From contig NZ_JAQBOF010000020.1 of the NCBI RefSeq assembly GCF_028288185.1, positions 1 through 64,000 on the forward strand: a stretch of 64,000 bases of DNA, in the 5' to 3' direction. The notes under the pieces were generated by a model. That model was given only the letters and a program-made list of their open reading frames with translations, was not told where the DNA came from and made no database searches. Within the stretch, counting starts at the first letter, position 1, and each line of letters opens with the position of its first letter. Positions 8,734-19,371 of this stretch are shown here, piece after piece. Source of the DNA: Mucilaginibacter sp. GTDB taxonomy: Bacteria; Bacteroidota; Bacteroidia; Sphingobacteriales; Sphingobacteriaceae. The translations under genes and the position numbers were made by a program.

Positions 8734-10443
8734 ATGAGTTCATCTAAAAGCACAACCGGCGTAGAATTAAATAAGTACAGCAAAACTTTTACGCAGGACC
8801 CTACCCAACCAGCCGCACAGGCCATGCTTTACGGCATCGGCCTGACTGATGATGACATGAAAAAAGCGCAGGTAGGTGTGGCAAGTATGGGCTATGACGG
8901 CAATACCTGCAACATGCACTTAAATGACCTGGCTAAGATTGTTAAGAAAGGTATTTGGGACGAGGATTTGGTTGGCTTGATATTTCACACTATTGGTGTG
9001 AGTGATGGTATGAGCAATGGTACCGAAGGTATGCGCTACTCGTTAGTAAGCCGTGATATAATTGCTGATTCGATTGAAGCCGTTACCGGCGCGCAATATT
9101 ATGATGGTTTAATTACCCTGCCGGGATGCGATAAAAACATGCCTGGCTCTATTATGGCAATGGGCCGATTGAACCGTCCATCTATAATGGTATACGGTGG
9201 CACTATAAAACCGGGCCACTGGAAAGGTGAAGACCTTAATATTGTATCTGCTTTTGAAGCTTTAGGCAAAAAGATTGCCGGCACAATGGATGATATTGAT
9301 TTTATGGGCGTAATTAAAAATGCCTGCCCAAGTGCGGGTGCCTGCGGTGGTGTATATACGGCTAACACTATGGCTGCCGCTATTGAAGCATTGGGCATGA
9401 GCTTGCCTTATTCGTCTTCAAACCCTGCGCTTAGCGAAGAAAAGAAAGCCGAGTGTTTAGCGGCTGGCAAAGCCATTAAGATATTATTAGAGAAAGATAT
9501 TAAACCAAGCGATATCATGACCCGCAAAGCATTTGAGAATGCGATGGTGGTAATTATGGTATTAGGTGGAAGTACCAACGCGGTATTGCACATGATAGCC
9601 ATGGCAAAAAGTGTTGATGTTAAAGTAACGCAGGACGACTTCCAAACTGTCAGCAACCGCATACCGGTACTGGCTGATATGAAGCCAAGCGGCAAATACA
9701 TGATGGAGGATCTGCACAACGTTGGCGGTGTACCTGCGGTAATGAAATATTGCCTTAAACAAGGCTGGCTGCATGGCGAGTGTTTGACTGTAACCGGTAA
9801 AACTATTGCCGAGAACTTAGCAGACGTACCCGAGTTAGGCTTTGATACACAAAAAATTATATGGCCGGTTGAAGCGCCTGTTAAGGCTACCGGTCACTTA
9901 CAGATACTTTACGGCAATATTGCCAAAGGTGGCAGCGTAGCCAAGATAAGCGGTAAAGAGGGAACTCATTTTGAAGGACCTGCCCGTGTGTTTGACGGCG
10001 AATTTGAACTGATAAAAGGCATATCAAGCGGCCGAGTCAAAAAAGGTGATGTGGTGGTTATCCGCAACGTTGGCCCTAAAGGCGCGCCCGGTATGCCCGA
10101 AATGCTTAAACCAACATCAGCCATTTTTGGCGCAGGCTTAGGCAGCTCGGTAGCTTTAATTACCGATGGACGTTTTAGCGGCGGAACACATGGATTTGTG
10201 GTAGGCCATATCACCCCTGAAGCTTTTGACGGCGGGGCGATTGCCTTAATTAAGGACGAGGATAAAATTATTATTGATGCGGTAACTAACCGGATCAATG
10301 TAATCTTATCAGACGAAGAAATGGCAGCCCGTAAAGCAGCCTGGATTCAACCCAAGTTAAAAGTTACAAAAGGTTTACTATACAGGTACGCCAAAACTGT
10401 TTCAAATGCAGCCGAAGGTTGCGTAACAGACGAGATGGAGTAA
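8734..10443 (+). CDS. ilvD: Dihydroxy-acid dehydratase
   Basis: Dehydrates 2,3-dihydroxy-isovalerate and -methylvalerate to the 2-keto acids, the third common step of valine and isoleucine synthesis. 569 residues. Fe-S ligand cysteines are visible in [23 protein letters not shown] and [16 protein letters not shown]; the C-terminal half has [12 protein letters not shown] and [10 protein letters not shown]. First structural gene of the branched-chain locus, preceded by the leader peptide at 8636, so its expression probably responds to branched-chain amino acid supply. The enzyme contains an oxygen-sensitive cluster in this family. Confidence 0.97.
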   Translation: MSSSKSTTGVELNKYSKTFTQDPTQPAAQAMLYGIGLTDDDMKKAQVGVASMGYDGNTCNMHLNDLAKIVKKGIWDEDLVGLIFHTIGVSDGMSNGTEGMRYSLVSRDIIADSIEAVTGAQYYDGLITLPGCDKNMPGSIMAMGRLNRPSIMVYGGTIKPGHWKGEDLNIVSAFEALGKKIAGTMDDIDFMGVIKNACPSAGACGGVYTANTMAAAIEALGMSLPYSSSNPALSEEKKAECLAAGKAIKILLEKDIKPSDIMTRKAFENAMVVIMVLGGSTNAVLHMIAMAKSVDVKVTQDDFQTVSNRIPVLADMKPSGKYMMEDLHNVGGVPAVMKYCLKQGWLHGECLTVTGKTIAENLADVPELGFDTQKIIWPVEAPVKATGHLQILYGNIAKGGSVAKISGKEGTHFEGPARVFDGEFELIKGISSGRVKKGDVVVIRNVGPKGAPGMPEMLKPTSAIFGAGLGSSVALITDGRFSGGTHGFVVGHITPEAFDGGAIALIKDEDKIIIDAVTNRINVILSDEEMAARKAAWIQPKLKVTKGLLYRYAKTVSNAAEGCVTDEME

Positions 10444-10445
10444 GG

Positions 10446-10529
10446 TTGTACGTATGACGTTATACGTTGTACGTATTCAAATCAAATAGAAAAACAAAAC
10501 GTATAACATAAAACGTACTACGTATAACA
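10446..10529. repeat. Iterated-unit dyad, ACGTATAAC family
   Basis: The ilvD-ilvB gap holds a left arm TTGTACGTATGACGTTATAC plus GTTGTACGTA, and a right arm of AACGTATAAC, AACGTACTACGTATAAC. The same unit is read in opposite directions in the two arms. Confidence 0.7.
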
Positions 10530-10539
10530 AACATAAGGT

Positions 10540-12279
10540 ATGGAAGTTGCACAACAGGAAATACTAACACAAGCGCCCGCAAAAGAAACCACAAAGGTTT
10601 CCGGATCGGTTGCATTATTAGAAGCATTAATTGCAGAAGGCGTTGATACCATCTTCGGTTATCCGGGTGGTGCCATTATGCCTATTTATGATGCTTTGTA
10701 TGATTATAATGATAAGCTTAATCACATATTAGTTAGGCATGAGCAAGGCGGCACACATGCCGGCCAGGGTTATGCACGTACATCAGGTAAAGTGGGTGTG
10801 GTTTTCGCAACCAGCGGTCCCGGCGCTACCAACCTGGTAACAGGCTTAGCCGATGCACAAATAGACAGTACGCCATTAGTTTGTATCACCGGCCAGGTTT
10901 TCGCGCACCTTTTAGGTACCGATGCTTTCCAGGAAACAGACGTAATAAACATCACTACCCCGGTTACCAAATGGAACTACCAGGTAACTGATGCTAACGA
11001 AATTCCGGAAGTTATTGCCAAGGCGTTTTATATCGCCAAAAGTGGTCGCCCGGGACCAGTATTGATAGACATTACCAAAAACGCGCAGATACAGTTATTT
11101 GATTACGAAGGTTATACTAAGTGTAACCATATCCGCAGTTATCGCCCAAAACCAATTGTGCGCATGCAGTATATTGAGCAGGCAGCGGCTTTAATTAATC
11201 AAGCCAAAAAACCATTTATATTATTTGGCCAGGGTGTACTATTAGGCAGTGCCGAGCAGGAATTTAAAGCCTTTGTAGAAAAAAGCGGTATCCCTGCGGC
11301 ATGGACCATTTTAGGTGCTGGCGCTATCCCTACGGGTCACCCTTTAAATGTGGGTATGTTGGGCATGCACGGTAATTATGGGCCAAACGTGTTAACTAAC
11401 GACTGCGATGTGTTAATAGCCATTGGTATGCGTTTTGACGACCGCGTTACGGGCCGTTTAGATAAATACGCTAAACAGGCAAAGGTTATCCATTTGGATA
11501 TTGACCCTGCCGAGATAGATAAAAACGTTAAAACAACCGTACCCGTTTGGGGCGATTGTAAAGAAACATTGCCTTTGTTAACCGCTTTAGTTGAAGAAAA
11601 ACAACATACCGAGTGGGTAAAACTATTTAACGAATATACCCGCAAAGAAGTTGAAGCCGTAATACATGACGAACTGAACCCAACATCGGGCGAAATGACC
11701 ATGGGCGAAGTGATAAAACAACTAAACGACCTTACCCACGGCGAGGCTATTATTGTTACTGATGTTGGCCAGCACCAAATGGTGGCTTGCCGTTATGCGC
11801 AGTTTAACAAAACACGCAGCAATGTTACCAGTGGTGGTTTAGGCACTATGGGTTTTGCATTACCAGCAGCCATAGGCGCTAAATATGGCGCACAAGACCG
11901 TACTGTAGTAGCCATTATTGGCGATGGCGGTTTCCAGATGACTTGCCAGGAATTAGGCACCATCATGCAATCGGGCGTTGATGTGAAGATCATCATCCTT
12001 AACAACCGTTTCTTAGGCATGGTGCGCCAGTGGCAGGAATTGTTTAATGAGCGCAGGTATTCATTTGTGGATATCCAAAGCCCTGATTTTGTGGCATTAG
12101 CTGCGGCATATCGTATACCGGGTAAATGCATAGCCGAAAGGGAGGACTTACAAGGCGCTTTAAAAGAGATGCTGGATAATAAAGGTTCATTCCTGTTGGA
12201 AGTGTTGGTTACCAAGGAAAACAATGTATTCCCCATGGTACCACAAGGATGCAGTGTTAGTGAGATCAGGTTGAAATAA
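10540..12279 (+). CDS. ilvB: Acetolactate synthase, catalytic subunit
   Basis: Thiamine-diphosphate enzyme that condenses two pyruvates, or pyruvate and 2-ketobutyrate, into the acetohydroxy acids. 579 residues with the usual three domains: Pyr domain with catalytic Glu in RHEQGG (E68), the central FAD-binding domain, and the PP domain with GDGGFQMTCQEL followed by NNRFLGMVRQWQ, the diphosphate/Mg site. Biosynthetic (FAD type) because of its regulatory partner ilvN 12 bp downstream. The start at 10540 follows the repeat dyad directly. Confidence 0.97.
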   Translation: MEVAQQEILTQAPAKETTKVSGSVALLEALIAEGVDTIFGYPGGAIMPIYDALYDYNDKLNHILVRHEQGGTHAGQGYARTSGKVGVVFATSGPGATNLVTGLADAQIDSTPLVCITGQVFAHLLGTDAFQETDVINITTPVTKWNYQVTDANEIPEVIAKAFYIAKSGRPGPVLIDITKNAQIQLFDYEGYTKCNHIRSYRPKPIVRMQYIEQAAALINQAKKPFILFGQGVLLGSAEQEFKAFVEKSGIPAAWTILGAGAIPTGHPLNVGMLGMHGNYGPNVLTNDCDVLIAIGMRFDDRVTGRLDKYAKQAKVIHLDIDPAEIDKNVKTTVPVWGDCKETLPLLTALVEEKQHTEWVKLFNEYTRKEVEAVIHDELNPTSGEMTMGEVIKQLNDLTHGEAIIVTDVGQHQMVACRYAQFNKTRSNVTSGGLGTMGFALPAAIGAKYGAQDRTVVAIIGDGGFQMTCQELGTIMQSGVDVKIIILNNRFLGMVRQWQELFNERRYSFVDIQSPDFVALAAAYRIPGKCIAEREDLQGALKEMLDNKGSFLLEVLVTKENNVFPMVPQGCSVSEIRLK

Positions 12280-12291
12280 TCGAAGAAGACA

Positions 12292-12897
12292 ATGAGCAAC
12301 GAAGAAACAATACAGCAGGAATATAACATCACTATCTATACAGAGAACCAGGTTGGTTTGCTGAACAGGATAGCGATCATATTCACGCGCCGTAAAATAA
12401 ATATAGATAGCCTGAATACTTCTCCATCAGAGATAGAGAGTATCCACCGCTTTAATATCGTAATAACCGAATCAGAAGAAGTAGTACGCAAGCTTACCCG
12501 CCAAATAGAAAAACAGGTGGAAGTTTTAAAAGTGTACTACCATACTAATGAGGATGTGATCTGGCAGGAACTGGCCTTATACAAGGTATCGACCGATGTA
12601 ATTGCCGAGAAAGTTAGCGTTGAGCGTTTACTGCGCGAAAATGGTGCACGCGCGGTTGTTATCCGTAAAGATTATACCGTGTTTGAAACAACAGGCCATC
12701 GCGAAGAAACCGATAACCTGATCAACATACTGCAACCCTTCGGGCTGATAGAATTTGTGCGAAGTGCACGGGTAGCTATTATTAAAGATAGTGAAGGCTT
12801 TAACTCTAAACTACGTGAGTTTGAACGTTTAGAACCAGGCGAAGAAGTAATAGAAAACGAATATTTAAACAAGGGCAGCAAAGTATTTACCATGTAG
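12292..12897 (+). CDS. ilvN: Acetolactate synthase, regulatory subunit
   Basis: Small subunit of acetolactate synthase, 201 residues, with an N-terminal ACT domain (YNITIYTENQVGLLNRIAII, residues about 9-85) that binds valine in studied homologues, and the C-terminal ALS_ss domain. It activates IlvB and confers feedback inhibition. Longer than the about 160-residue enterobacterial IlvH because of an extended C-terminal end (FERLEPGEEVIENEYLNKG). Begins 12 bp after ilvB, so co-translated. Confidence 0.95.
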   Translation: MSNEETIQQEYNITIYTENQVGLLNRIAIIFTRRKINIDSLNTSPSEIESIHRFNIVITESEEVVRKLTRQIEKQVEVLKVYYHTNEDVIWQELALYKVSTDVIAEKVSVERLLRENGARAVVIRKDYTVFETTGHREETDNLINILQPFGLIEFVRSARVAIIKDSEGFNSKLREFERLEPGEEVIENEYLNKGSKVFTM

Positions 12898-12898
12898 C

Positions 12899-12926
12899 TC
12901 CCCAGCCCCCTAAAGGGGGACCAAAA
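12899..12926. repeat. CCCCCTAAAGGGGG palindromic repeat fragment
   Basis: Short GC-rich palindrome directly after the ilvN stop codon, related to the GGGGGAGATTTAGAGGGGGCT elements elsewhere in the window. The remaining gap before ilvC is A-rich with a direct repeat of ATCGGTGTA. Confidence 0.5.
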
Positions 12927-13023
12927 AGGAAAGAGTAATTATTAAATAAAAAAGTAACATAAACCAATCGGTGTATCAACATTAAAAACATCGGTGTAAT
13001 CAAAATCAATAAAAACAAAAATC

Positions 13024-14082
13024 ATGGCAAAATTAATTTTCGGCACTACTGAAGAAAATGTAGTAACCCGCGAGGAGTTCCCTTTAGCAAAGGCACAAGA
13101 CATTTTAAAAAACGAAGTAGTAGCTGTTATCGGTTATGGCGTACAAGGCCCCGGCCAGGCGCTTAATCAAAAAGACAACGGTATCAATGTAATTGTTGGT
13201 CAGCGTAAAAATTCTAAATCATGGGATAAAGCTGTTAGCGATGGTTTTGTACCGGGCGAAACTCTTTTTGAGATCGAAGAAGCTTTGGAAAAAGGCACTG
13301 TAATTTGTTATTTATTAAGCGATGCAGCGCAAATTGCTTTATGGCCAACTGTTAAAAAACATTTAACTCCAGGTAAAGCATTATATTTTTCTCATGGTTT
13401 CGGCATTACTTTCAATGAGCAAACCGGTATCATCCCTCCTGCTGATGTTGACGTATTTTTAGTTGCACCAAAAGGATCAGGGACTTCATTGCGTCGTATG
13501 TTCTTGCAAGGCCGTGGCTTAAACTCAAGCTACGCTATTTTCCAGGATGCTACAGGCCGTGCTTTCGAGCGTGTTATCGCTTTAGGTATCGCGGTTGGCA
13601 GCGGTTATTTATTCGAAACAGATTTCCGTAAAGAAGTATACAGCGATTTAACCGGCGAGCGCGGTACGCTAATGGGTTGTATCCAGGGTATTTTTGCTGC
13701 ACAATACGATGTATTACGCAGCAATGGCCACTCTCCTTCCGAGTCGTTTAACGAAACTGTTGAAGAGTTAACCCAATCATTAATTCCTTTAGTTGCAGAA
13801 AATGGTATGGATTGGATGTATGCAAATTGCTCGACCACTGCACAACGTGGCGCTTTAGATTGGTGGAAAAAATTCCGTGACGCTACTAAACCGGTGTTTG
13901 AAGATTTATACAAAAGTGTTGCTACCGGTGTTGAGTCACAAAAATCAATCGACTCTAACAGCAAAACCGATTACCGTGAGAAACTGGACGCTGAGCTAAA
14001 AGAACTACGCGACAGCGAATTATGGCAAGCAGGCAAAACTGTACGCAGTTTACGCCCTGAGAATCAGGCTGTAGAAGCATAA
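13024..14082 (+). CDS. ilvC: Ketol-acid reductoisomerase
   Basis: Isomerises and reduces acetohydroxy acids with NAD(P)H and Mg2+, the second step of valine/isoleucine synthesis. 352 residues. Rossmann motif VIGYGVQGPGQAL near residues 37-49, followed by the cofactor-specificity loop GQRKNSKSW, whose Arg/Lys/Ser content suggests NADPH. The KARI domain carries FETDFRKEVYSDLTGERG with the metal ligands Asp/Glu. The pattern differs from both the short class I and the long E. coli type by its GPGQAL motif, which I associate with a Bacteroidota/plant-like branch. Confidence 0.96.
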   Translation: MAKLIFGTTEENVVTREEFPLAKAQDILKNEVVAVIGYGVQGPGQALNQKDNGINVIVGQRKNSKSWDKAVSDGFVPGETLFEIEEALEKGTVICYLLSDAAQIALWPTVKKHLTPGKALYFSHGFGITFNEQTGIIPPADVDVFLVAPKGSGTSLRRMFLQGRGLNSSYAIFQDATGRAFERVIALGIAVGSGYLFETDFRKEVYSDLTGERGTLMGCIQGIFAAQYDVLRSNGHSPSESFNETVEELTQSLIPLVAENGMDWMYANCSTTAQRGALDWWKKFRDATKPVFEDLYKSVATGVESQKSIDSNSKTDYREKLDAELKELRDSELWQAGKTVRSLRPENQAVEA

Positions 14083-14083
14083 G

Positions 14084-14166
14084 TTAAGTAGTAAGTATAT
14101 AGTATCAAGTAGCAAGACTGGCAAAATAAAAGTCTTGATACTTGATACTCACTACTTGATACTAAT
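14084..14166. repeat. Iterated-unit dyad, TACTTGATAC family (copy 2)
   Basis: The ilvC-leuA gap: left arm ends AGTATCAAGTAGCAAGACT, right arm begins AGTCTTGATACTTGATACT, complementary in 18 of 19 positions, with further copies of ACTTGATAC outside. It shares its unit with the atpD-atpC gap 6 kb away. Confidence 0.8.
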
Positions 14167-14195
14167 TAAGATAATCAACAACAAAACAAAAAAAT

Positions 14196-15380
14196 ATGTT
14201 ACACGATCCAAACCGAGTCTACGTTTTTGATACCACGCTACGCGATGGCGAGCAGGTACCGGGCTGCCAGTTAACTACCCCTGAAAAAATTGAGATAGCC
14301 CACGAACTGGAAGCATTAGGCGTTGACATTATTGAAGCGGGTTTCCCTATATCAAGCCCCGGCGATTTCCAGAGTGTGGTAGAAATATCAAAAGCTGTAA
14401 AGAACCCGATCGTTTGCGCATTAACCCGTGCTAACAAAGGCGATATTGACGCCGCTGTAGAATCATTAAGATATGCAAAACACCCACGTATTCACACTGG
14501 CATTGGCTCGTCTGATATGCATATCAAGAACAAGTTTAACAGCACCCGCGAAGAGATTTTAGTGCGTGCTGTTGAAGCTGTAAAATATGCCAAAAAATCT
14601 GTTGAAGATATTGAGTTTTATGCCGAGGATGCAGGCCGTGCCGATGTTCGCTACCTGGCTCAAATGATCGAGGCTGTTATTGCAGCTGGTGCTACCGTAG
14701 TAAACATACCCGATACCAACGGCTATTGCCTGCCCGACCAATATGGCGAAAAAATTAAGTTCCTGAAAGAGAACGTTAAGAATATTGATAAAGCCATTAT
14801 ATCTGTGCATTGCCATAACGATTTGGGTTTAGCTACGGCAAACTCCATTGCAGGCTTGCAAAACGGTGCCCGCCAAATAGAAGGCACCATTAATGGCATT
14901 GGTGAGCGTGCGGGTAATACCGCAATTGAAGAGGTGGTGATGATATTAAGGACACATCATGCTTTAGGCTTACACACCAACATCAACGCAAAGAATTTTT
15001 ATGAGCTTAGCCGCATGGTTAGCTCGCAAATGCGCATGCCGGTACAGCCAAATAAGGCTATTGTTGGCAGCAACGCATTTGCACATAGTTCAGGCATCCA
15101 CCAGGATGGTTTCCTGAAAAACCGTGAGAATTACGAAATTATCCGCCCCGAAGACGTTGGTTTTCCTAATGCGAGCATTGTGCTTACTGCGCGCAGCGGC
15201 AGGCATGCTTTAAAGTTCCATTTGGAGCGTTTAGGCATCAACCTTAATAAAGATGAATTGAGTGATGCCTATCACCGTTTCCTTACTTTGGCCGATAATA
15301 AATTAGATATTAATGATGATGACCTTTTATTGCTGATGACCGCCGATAACTCGTACGTTCAGGCTATGCAAAAAAGATAA
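14196..15380 (+). CDS. leuA: 2-isopropylmalate synthase without regulatory domain
   Basis: Condenses acetyl-CoA with 2-ketoisovalerate, the first leucine-specific step. 394 residues: TIM-barrel domain beginning [16 protein letters not shown], metal-binding HCHNDLGLA, and [14 protein letters not shown], followed by the small subdomain with [12 protein letters not shown]. It ends where typical enzymes (about 510 residues) start the C-terminal leucine-binding regulatory domain, so feedback inhibition by the usual route is not expected. The related gene at 17714 keeps such a domain. Separated from ilvC by a repeat dyad; leuC follows after 14 bp. Confidence 0.93.
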   Translation: MLHDPNRVYVFDTTLRDGEQVPGCQLTTPEKIEIAHELEALGVDIIEAGFPISSPGDFQSVVEISKAVKNPIVCALTRANKGDIDAAVESLRYAKHPRIHTGIGSSDMHIKNKFNSTREEILVRAVEAVKYAKKSVEDIEFYAEDAGRADVRYLAQMIEAVIAAGATVVNIPDTNGYCLPDQYGEKIKFLKENVKNIDKAIISVHCHNDLGLATANSIAGLQNGARQIEGTINGIGERAGNTAIEEVVMILRTHHALGLHTNINAKNFYELSRMVSSQMRMPVQPNKAIVGSNAFAHSSGIHQDGFLKNRENYEIIRPEDVGFPNASIVLTARSGRHALKFHLERLGINLNKDELSDAYHRFLTLADNKLDINDDDLLLLMTADNSYVQAMQKR

Positions 15381-15394
15381 TAATAGAAATAAAA

Positions 15395-16801
15395 ATGAGC
15401 AAGACATTATTTGATAAAGTGTGGGACACGCACGTAGTACGTAAAATTGACGGCGGACCGGATGTGTTATTTATTGACAGACACCTTATTCACGAGGTTA
15501 CCAGCCCTGTTGCCTTTTTAGGCTTAAAAACCAGGGGCATAAGCGTTTTGTACCCTAACCGTACATTTGCTACTGCCGACCATAATACACCAACCATTCA
15601 CCAGGACCAGCCGGTTGCCGATCCGCTATCAGCTAACCAGTTACACATGCTGGAGTCAAACTCGAAAGAGTACGGCATTAGCCACTGGGGATTAGGTCAT
15701 CAAAAAAATGGTATCGTACACGTAGTAGGCCCTGAGTATGGTATAACCCAACCCGGCGCTACTATTGTTTGTGGCGACTCGCATACCTCAACCCACGGTG
15801 CTTTTGGTGCCATTGCGTTTGGTATCGGTACGTCCGAAGTTGAAATGGTTTTGGCTACCCAATGCATCATGCAGCCAAAGCCTAAAAAAATGCGCATTAA
15901 TATTAATGGCAAATTAGGCAAGGCGGTTACACCTAAAGATGTGGCTTTGTTTATCATTTCGCAGTTAACAACATCAGGCGCTACAGGTTATTTTGTAGAA
16001 TATGCTGGTGATGTTTTTGAGAACATGAGCATGGAAGGCCGTATGACCGTTTGTAACCTTAGTATTGAAATGGGTGCCCGCGGTGGCATGATCGCCCCGG
16101 ATGAAACTACTATCAATTACGTAAAAGGCCGCGAGTTTAGCCCTAAAGGCGAGGCTTGGGACAGAGCATTAGCTTATTACAAAACCTTAAAAACTGATGC
16201 CGATGCGGTATTTGATAAAGAATTAACGTTTGACGGCACCACCATCGAACCCATGATAACTTACGGTACCAACCCGGGTATGGGCATGGGTATATCGCAT
16301 GATATCCCTGACGCTGCCGATGTTGAAGGCGGCGCGGCTACTTATGCCAAATCATTAGGCTACATGGGTTTCCATGAAGGCGATTCAATGATTGGCAAAC
16401 AGGTAGATTTTGTATTTGTTGGCAGCTGTACCAATGGCCGTATAGAAGATTTCAGAGCGTTTACATCGCTTGTAAAAGGCAAACATAAAGCTGATAATGT
16501 TACAGCATGGTTAGTACCGGGATCGCATATTGTTGAGGCACAAATTAAAGAAGAAGGCTTATTGGATATTTTAACCGAAGCCGGATTTGAACTGCGCCAG
16601 CCCGGTTGCTCGGCTTGTTTAGCTATGAATGATGATAAAGTACCTGCAGGCAAATACGCGGTAAGTACCTCAAACAGGAACTTCGAGGGCAGACAAGGAC
16701 CGGGATCACGCACCATGCTGGCTAGTCCGCTTGTTGCAGCAGCAGCAGCCATCACCGGCGTAGTTACAGATCCAAGAACATTAATTGAAGAATTAGCATA
16801 A
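15395..16801 (+). CDS. leuC: 3-isopropylmalate dehydratase large subunit
   Basis: Aconitase-family [4Fe-4S] enzyme subunit, 468 residues, isomerising 2- to 3-isopropylmalate with LeuD. Visible motifs: [23 protein letters not shown], the cluster cysteine in [12 protein letters not shown] and the pair in GCSACLAMN. In many Bacteria LeuCD also hydrates citraconate, which would serve the citramalate route if the gene at 17714 is a citramalate synthase. Starts 14 bp after leuA; a repeat dyad separates it from leuD. Confidence 0.97.
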   Translation: MSKTLFDKVWDTHVVRKIDGGPDVLFIDRHLIHEVTSPVAFLGLKTRGISVLYPNRTFATADHNTPTIHQDQPVADPLSANQLHMLESNSKEYGISHWGLGHQKNGIVHVVGPEYGITQPGATIVCGDSHTSTHGAFGAIAFGIGTSEVEMVLATQCIMQPKPKKMRININGKLGKAVTPKDVALFIISQLTTSGATGYFVEYAGDVFENMSMEGRMTVCNLSIEMGARGGMIAPDETTINYVKGREFSPKGEAWDRALAYYKTLKTDADAVFDKELTFDGTTIEPMITYGTNPGMGMGISHDIPDAADVEGGAATYAKSLGYMGFHEGDSMIGKQVDFVFVGSCTNGRIEDFRAFTSLVKGKHKADNVTAWLVPGSHIVEAQIKEEGLLDILTEAGFELRQPGCSACLAMNDDKVPAGKYAVSTSNRNFEGRQGPGSRTMLASPLVAAAAAITGVVTDPRTLIEELA

Positions 16802-16804
16802 AGA

Positions 16805-16880
16805 GGTCCATAGACCATAGTCGATAGTCCATAGCTGACCGCTATCCAAGAACTATCGACTATGGACCATGGACTATAAA
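16805..16880. repeat. Iterated-unit dyad, CCATAGAC/GTCCATAG family
   Basis: In the leuC-leuD gap TCCATAGACCATAGTCGATA in the left arm pairs with ACTATCGACTATGGACCATG in the right arm, about 20 of 22 positions complementary. Units CTATGGAC and CGATAGT recur within each arm. Confidence 0.8.
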
Positions 16881-16889
16881 CTAAAAAAC

Positions 16890-17486
16890 ATGGCTTACGA
16901 TAAATTTAACATACTTACAAGCACCGCGGTACCATTGCCTATAGAGAATGTGGATACCGACCAATTAATACCTGCCCGCTTTTTAAAAGCTACGGAGCGC
17001 GTTGGTTTTGGTGATAACCTTTTCCGCGACTGGCGGTACAATCCGGACAATACGCCCAAAAAAGACTTTGTATTAAACGACCCTACCTATACCGGTAAAA
17101 TACTGGTAGGTGGTAAAAACTTTGGTTCGGGCTCATCAAGAGAGCACGCCGCCTGGTCAGTTTACGATTATGGTTTCCGTTGCGTGGTGTCCAGCTTTTT
17201 TGCTGATATTTTTAGAGGTAATTGTCTAAACATTGGCGTATTACCGGTACAGGTTAGTCCGGAGTTTTCTGAGAAGATCTTCGCGGCGATATTTGCTGAT
17301 CCGAAAACAGAGATCGAAGTAAACCTGCCAAATCAAACTATCACCCTTTTAGCCACCGGCGAAAAAGAAACGTTTGAAATTAACTCGTACAAAAAGAATA
17401 ATATGCTTAACGGCTTTGATGATATTGATTATCTGCAAAGCATAAAAGGCGAAATTGAGGAGTTTGCAGCGCAGCTTCCTATTTAA
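16890..17486 (+). CDS. leuD: 3-isopropylmalate dehydratase small subunit
   Basis: Swivelling domain of isopropylmalate isomerase, 198 residues. Conserved [14 protein letters not shown] near the N-terminus and the substrate-binding segment [16 protein letters not shown], then [15 protein letters not shown]. An ATG at 16869 in the same frame would add seven residues, but it lies inside the repeat dyad, so the ATG at 16890 (MAYDKFN) is preferred. Works with LeuC encoded directly upstream. Confidence 0.95.
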   Translation: MAYDKFNILTSTAVPLPIENVDTDQLIPARFLKATERVGFGDNLFRDWRYNPDNTPKKDFVLNDPTYTGKILVGGKNFGSGSSREHAAWSVYDYGFRCVVSSFFADIFRGNCLNIGVLPVQVSPEFSEKIFAAIFADPKTEIEVNLPNQTITLLATGEKETFEINSYKKNNMLNGFDDIDYLQSIKGEIEEFAAQLPI

Positions 17487-17499
17487 ATACGACTAAAAG

Positions 17500-17596
17500 T
17501 TCCCCTCTTTAGAGGGGGCGCGTAGGGCCGTGCGAAAGCAGGGGTGTGTTATACGAGCGAAAGGACACACCCCCTCCACCCCTCTCAAGAGGGGAA
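17500..17596. repeat. GC-rich palindromic repeat (TTCCCCTCTTTAGAGGGG type)
   Basis: TTCCCCTC with TTTAGAGGGGG on the left and CCCCTCTCAAGAGGGGAA on the right; inside, GGGGTGTGTTAT faces ACACACCCCC. The arms would form a long hairpin in the leuD downstream gap. This type is familiar in Bacteroidota genomes. The remaining 115 bp before the next gene show nothing clear. Confidence 0.7.
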
Positions 17597-17713
17597 TCAC
17601 ACAGCCCGCCGCTTTTTGCATTACATTATTAACACCAATCGAAGGCGTTTCACCATAGCTAAACGTTTTTACCTTAATATACAGTAGCTACCTTGGCAGC
17701 TAACTTAACTACA

Positions 17714-19231
17714 ATGGAAAGAAGGAAGATAGAGATAATGGATACCACACTGCGCGATGGCGAACAAACATCGGGCGTGTCTTTTTCTATTTCAGAAAAA
17801 CTAACCATCACCCAATTATTGCTGGAAGAACTTTGGGTTGATCGTGTTGAGATAGCATCGGCACGGGTATCAGAAGGCGAGTTTCAGGCGGTTAAAACAA
17901 TTTCAACCTGGGCGGCCGCAAATGGCTATACTGATCGCATAGAAGTACTGTCGTTTGTTGATAATGGGGTATCTATTGATTGGATGATCAACGCCGGGGT
18001 AAAGGTGCAGAATCTTTTAACAAAAGGCTCGTTAAATCACCTCACCCATCAGCTTAAAAAAACACCCGAGCAACATTTTGCCGAGATAAAACAGATAATT
18101 GAGCTGGCCGCTAAAAATGGCATTGCCACCAATGTTTATTTAGAGGATTGGAGTAACGGTATGCGTAACTCGCCCGATTATGTTTACCAGTATCTTGATT
18201 TTATTACCAAACAACCGGTAAAAAGAATTTTACTGCCGGATACGCTGGGCGTTTTAACACCTGCCGAAACCTATAAGTTTTTATCGGCACTGATAGCTAA
18301 ATATCCGGGTATCCATTTTGATTTCCATGCCCATAATGACTATGACCTGGGGACCGCGAATGTTTTGGAAGCCATAAAAGCCGGCATACATGGCCTGCAC
18401 CTAACCGTAAACGGTATGGGCGAGCGGGCCGGCAACGCGGCATTAGCCAGTGCCGTAGCCGTAATAAATGATTTCGCGCCCGAGGTGGAAATTGCGTTGA
18501 AAGAGTCATCCATCTATACCGTTAGTAAATTGGTGGAGACCTTTTCGGGTGTACGGATTCCAACGAACAAACCTATTGTCGGCGAAAATGTATTTACCCA
18601 AACCGCAGGCATACACGCCGATGGCGATAACAAGAACAATCTGTATTTTAACGATTTGCTTCCGGAGCGTTTTGGACGCAAACGCGAGTATGCGTTGGGT
18701 AAAACATCAGGCAAAGCCAACATCGAAAAAAATCTGCAGGAACTGGGCCTTAAACTAAATGATGCCGACCTTAAAAAAGTTACCCAACGGGTTATTGAAT
18801 TAGGCGATAAAAAAGAAACGGTTACTAAAGAAGATCTGCCTTATATCATATCCGATGTATTAGATAGCAGTTTGTATGACGAAAAGGTTATTGTAGACTC
18901 GTATGTACTGATGAACGCTATGGGTTTGCGCCCATCGGCAACTATATCGGTAAGTATTGATGGTGAAAAATTTGAAGAGAACGCGCAAGGCGATGGCCAG
19001 TTTGATGCCTTTATGAATGCGCTGGCCAAAGTTTATACCAAGAAACAAAGAACGTTACCCAAACTGATTGATTACGCCGTACGCATTGCCCCAGGCAGCA
19101 GCTCGGACGCGTTATGCGAAACCATCATCACCTGGGAAACGCCCGAGAAGAAATTTATAACCCGCGGTTTAGATTCGGATCAAACCGTTTGCGCCATTAA
19201 GGCCACGCAGAAGATGCTGAATATAATATAA
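17714..19231 (+). CDS. LeuA/CimA-family synthase with regulatory domain
   Basis: A second isopropylmalate/citramalate synthase-family enzyme, about 505 residues. [16 protein letters not shown] starts the TIM barrel; DFHAHNDYDLGTAN is the metal site; NGMGERAGNAAL and TQTAGIHADGDNKNN follow. From about residue 385 a LeuA-type regulatory domain is present (SYVLMNAMGLRPSATISVSI, GDGQFDAFMNAL). Likely roles are (R)-citramalate synthesis from pyruvate and acetyl-CoA, feeding isoleucine, or a second isopropylmalate synthase. The sequence alone does not decide. The frame is open to a TTG at 17693 but the ATG at 17714 ([18 protein letters not shown]) fits the family. Lies between leuD and leuB. Confidence 0.88.
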   Translation: MERRKIEIMDTTLRDGEQTSGVSFSISEKLTITQLLLEELWVDRVEIASARVSEGEFQAVKTISTWAAANGYTDRIEVLSFVDNGVSIDWMINAGVKVQNLLTKGSLNHLTHQLKKTPEQHFAEIKQIIELAAKNGIATNVYLEDWSNGMRNSPDYVYQYLDFITKQPVKRILLPDTLGVLTPAETYKFLSALIAKYPGIHFDFHAHNDYDLGTANVLEAIKAGIHGLHLTVNGMGERAGNAALASAVAVINDFAPEVEIALKESSIYTVSKLVETFSGVRIPTNKPIVGENVFTQTAGIHADGDNKNNLYFNDLLPERFGRKREYALGKTSGKANIEKNLQELGLKLNDADLKKVTQRVIELGDKKETVTKEDLPYIISDVLDSSLYDEKVIVDSYVLMNAMGLRPSATISVSIDGEKFEENAQGDGQFDAFMNALAKVYTKKQRTLPKLIDYAVRIAPGSSSDALCETIITWETPEKKFITRGLDSDQTVCAIKATQKMLNII

Positions 19232-19237
19232 CAAAGC

Positions 19238-19331
19238 CGTCATTGCGAGCGAGGAACGAGCGTGGCAATCTCTACATAGGACATTCCCACATACAAAGTT
19301 CAGAGATTGCCACGCTACGCTCGCAATGACG
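19238..19331. repeat. GTCATTGCGAGC palindromic repeat (copy 1)
   Basis: Left arm CGTCATTGCGAGCGAGGAAC then GAGCGTGGCAATCTCT, right arm AGAGATTGCCACGCTACGCT then CGCAATGACG. A dispersed palindromic element common in Bacteroidota. Other copies: 31380, 44068 (partial), 53323; a diverged relative at 47493. Confidence 0.85.
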
Positions 19332-19371
19332 TGTTGAATTAAATAGATAAATAATAAACATAACTATAAAA

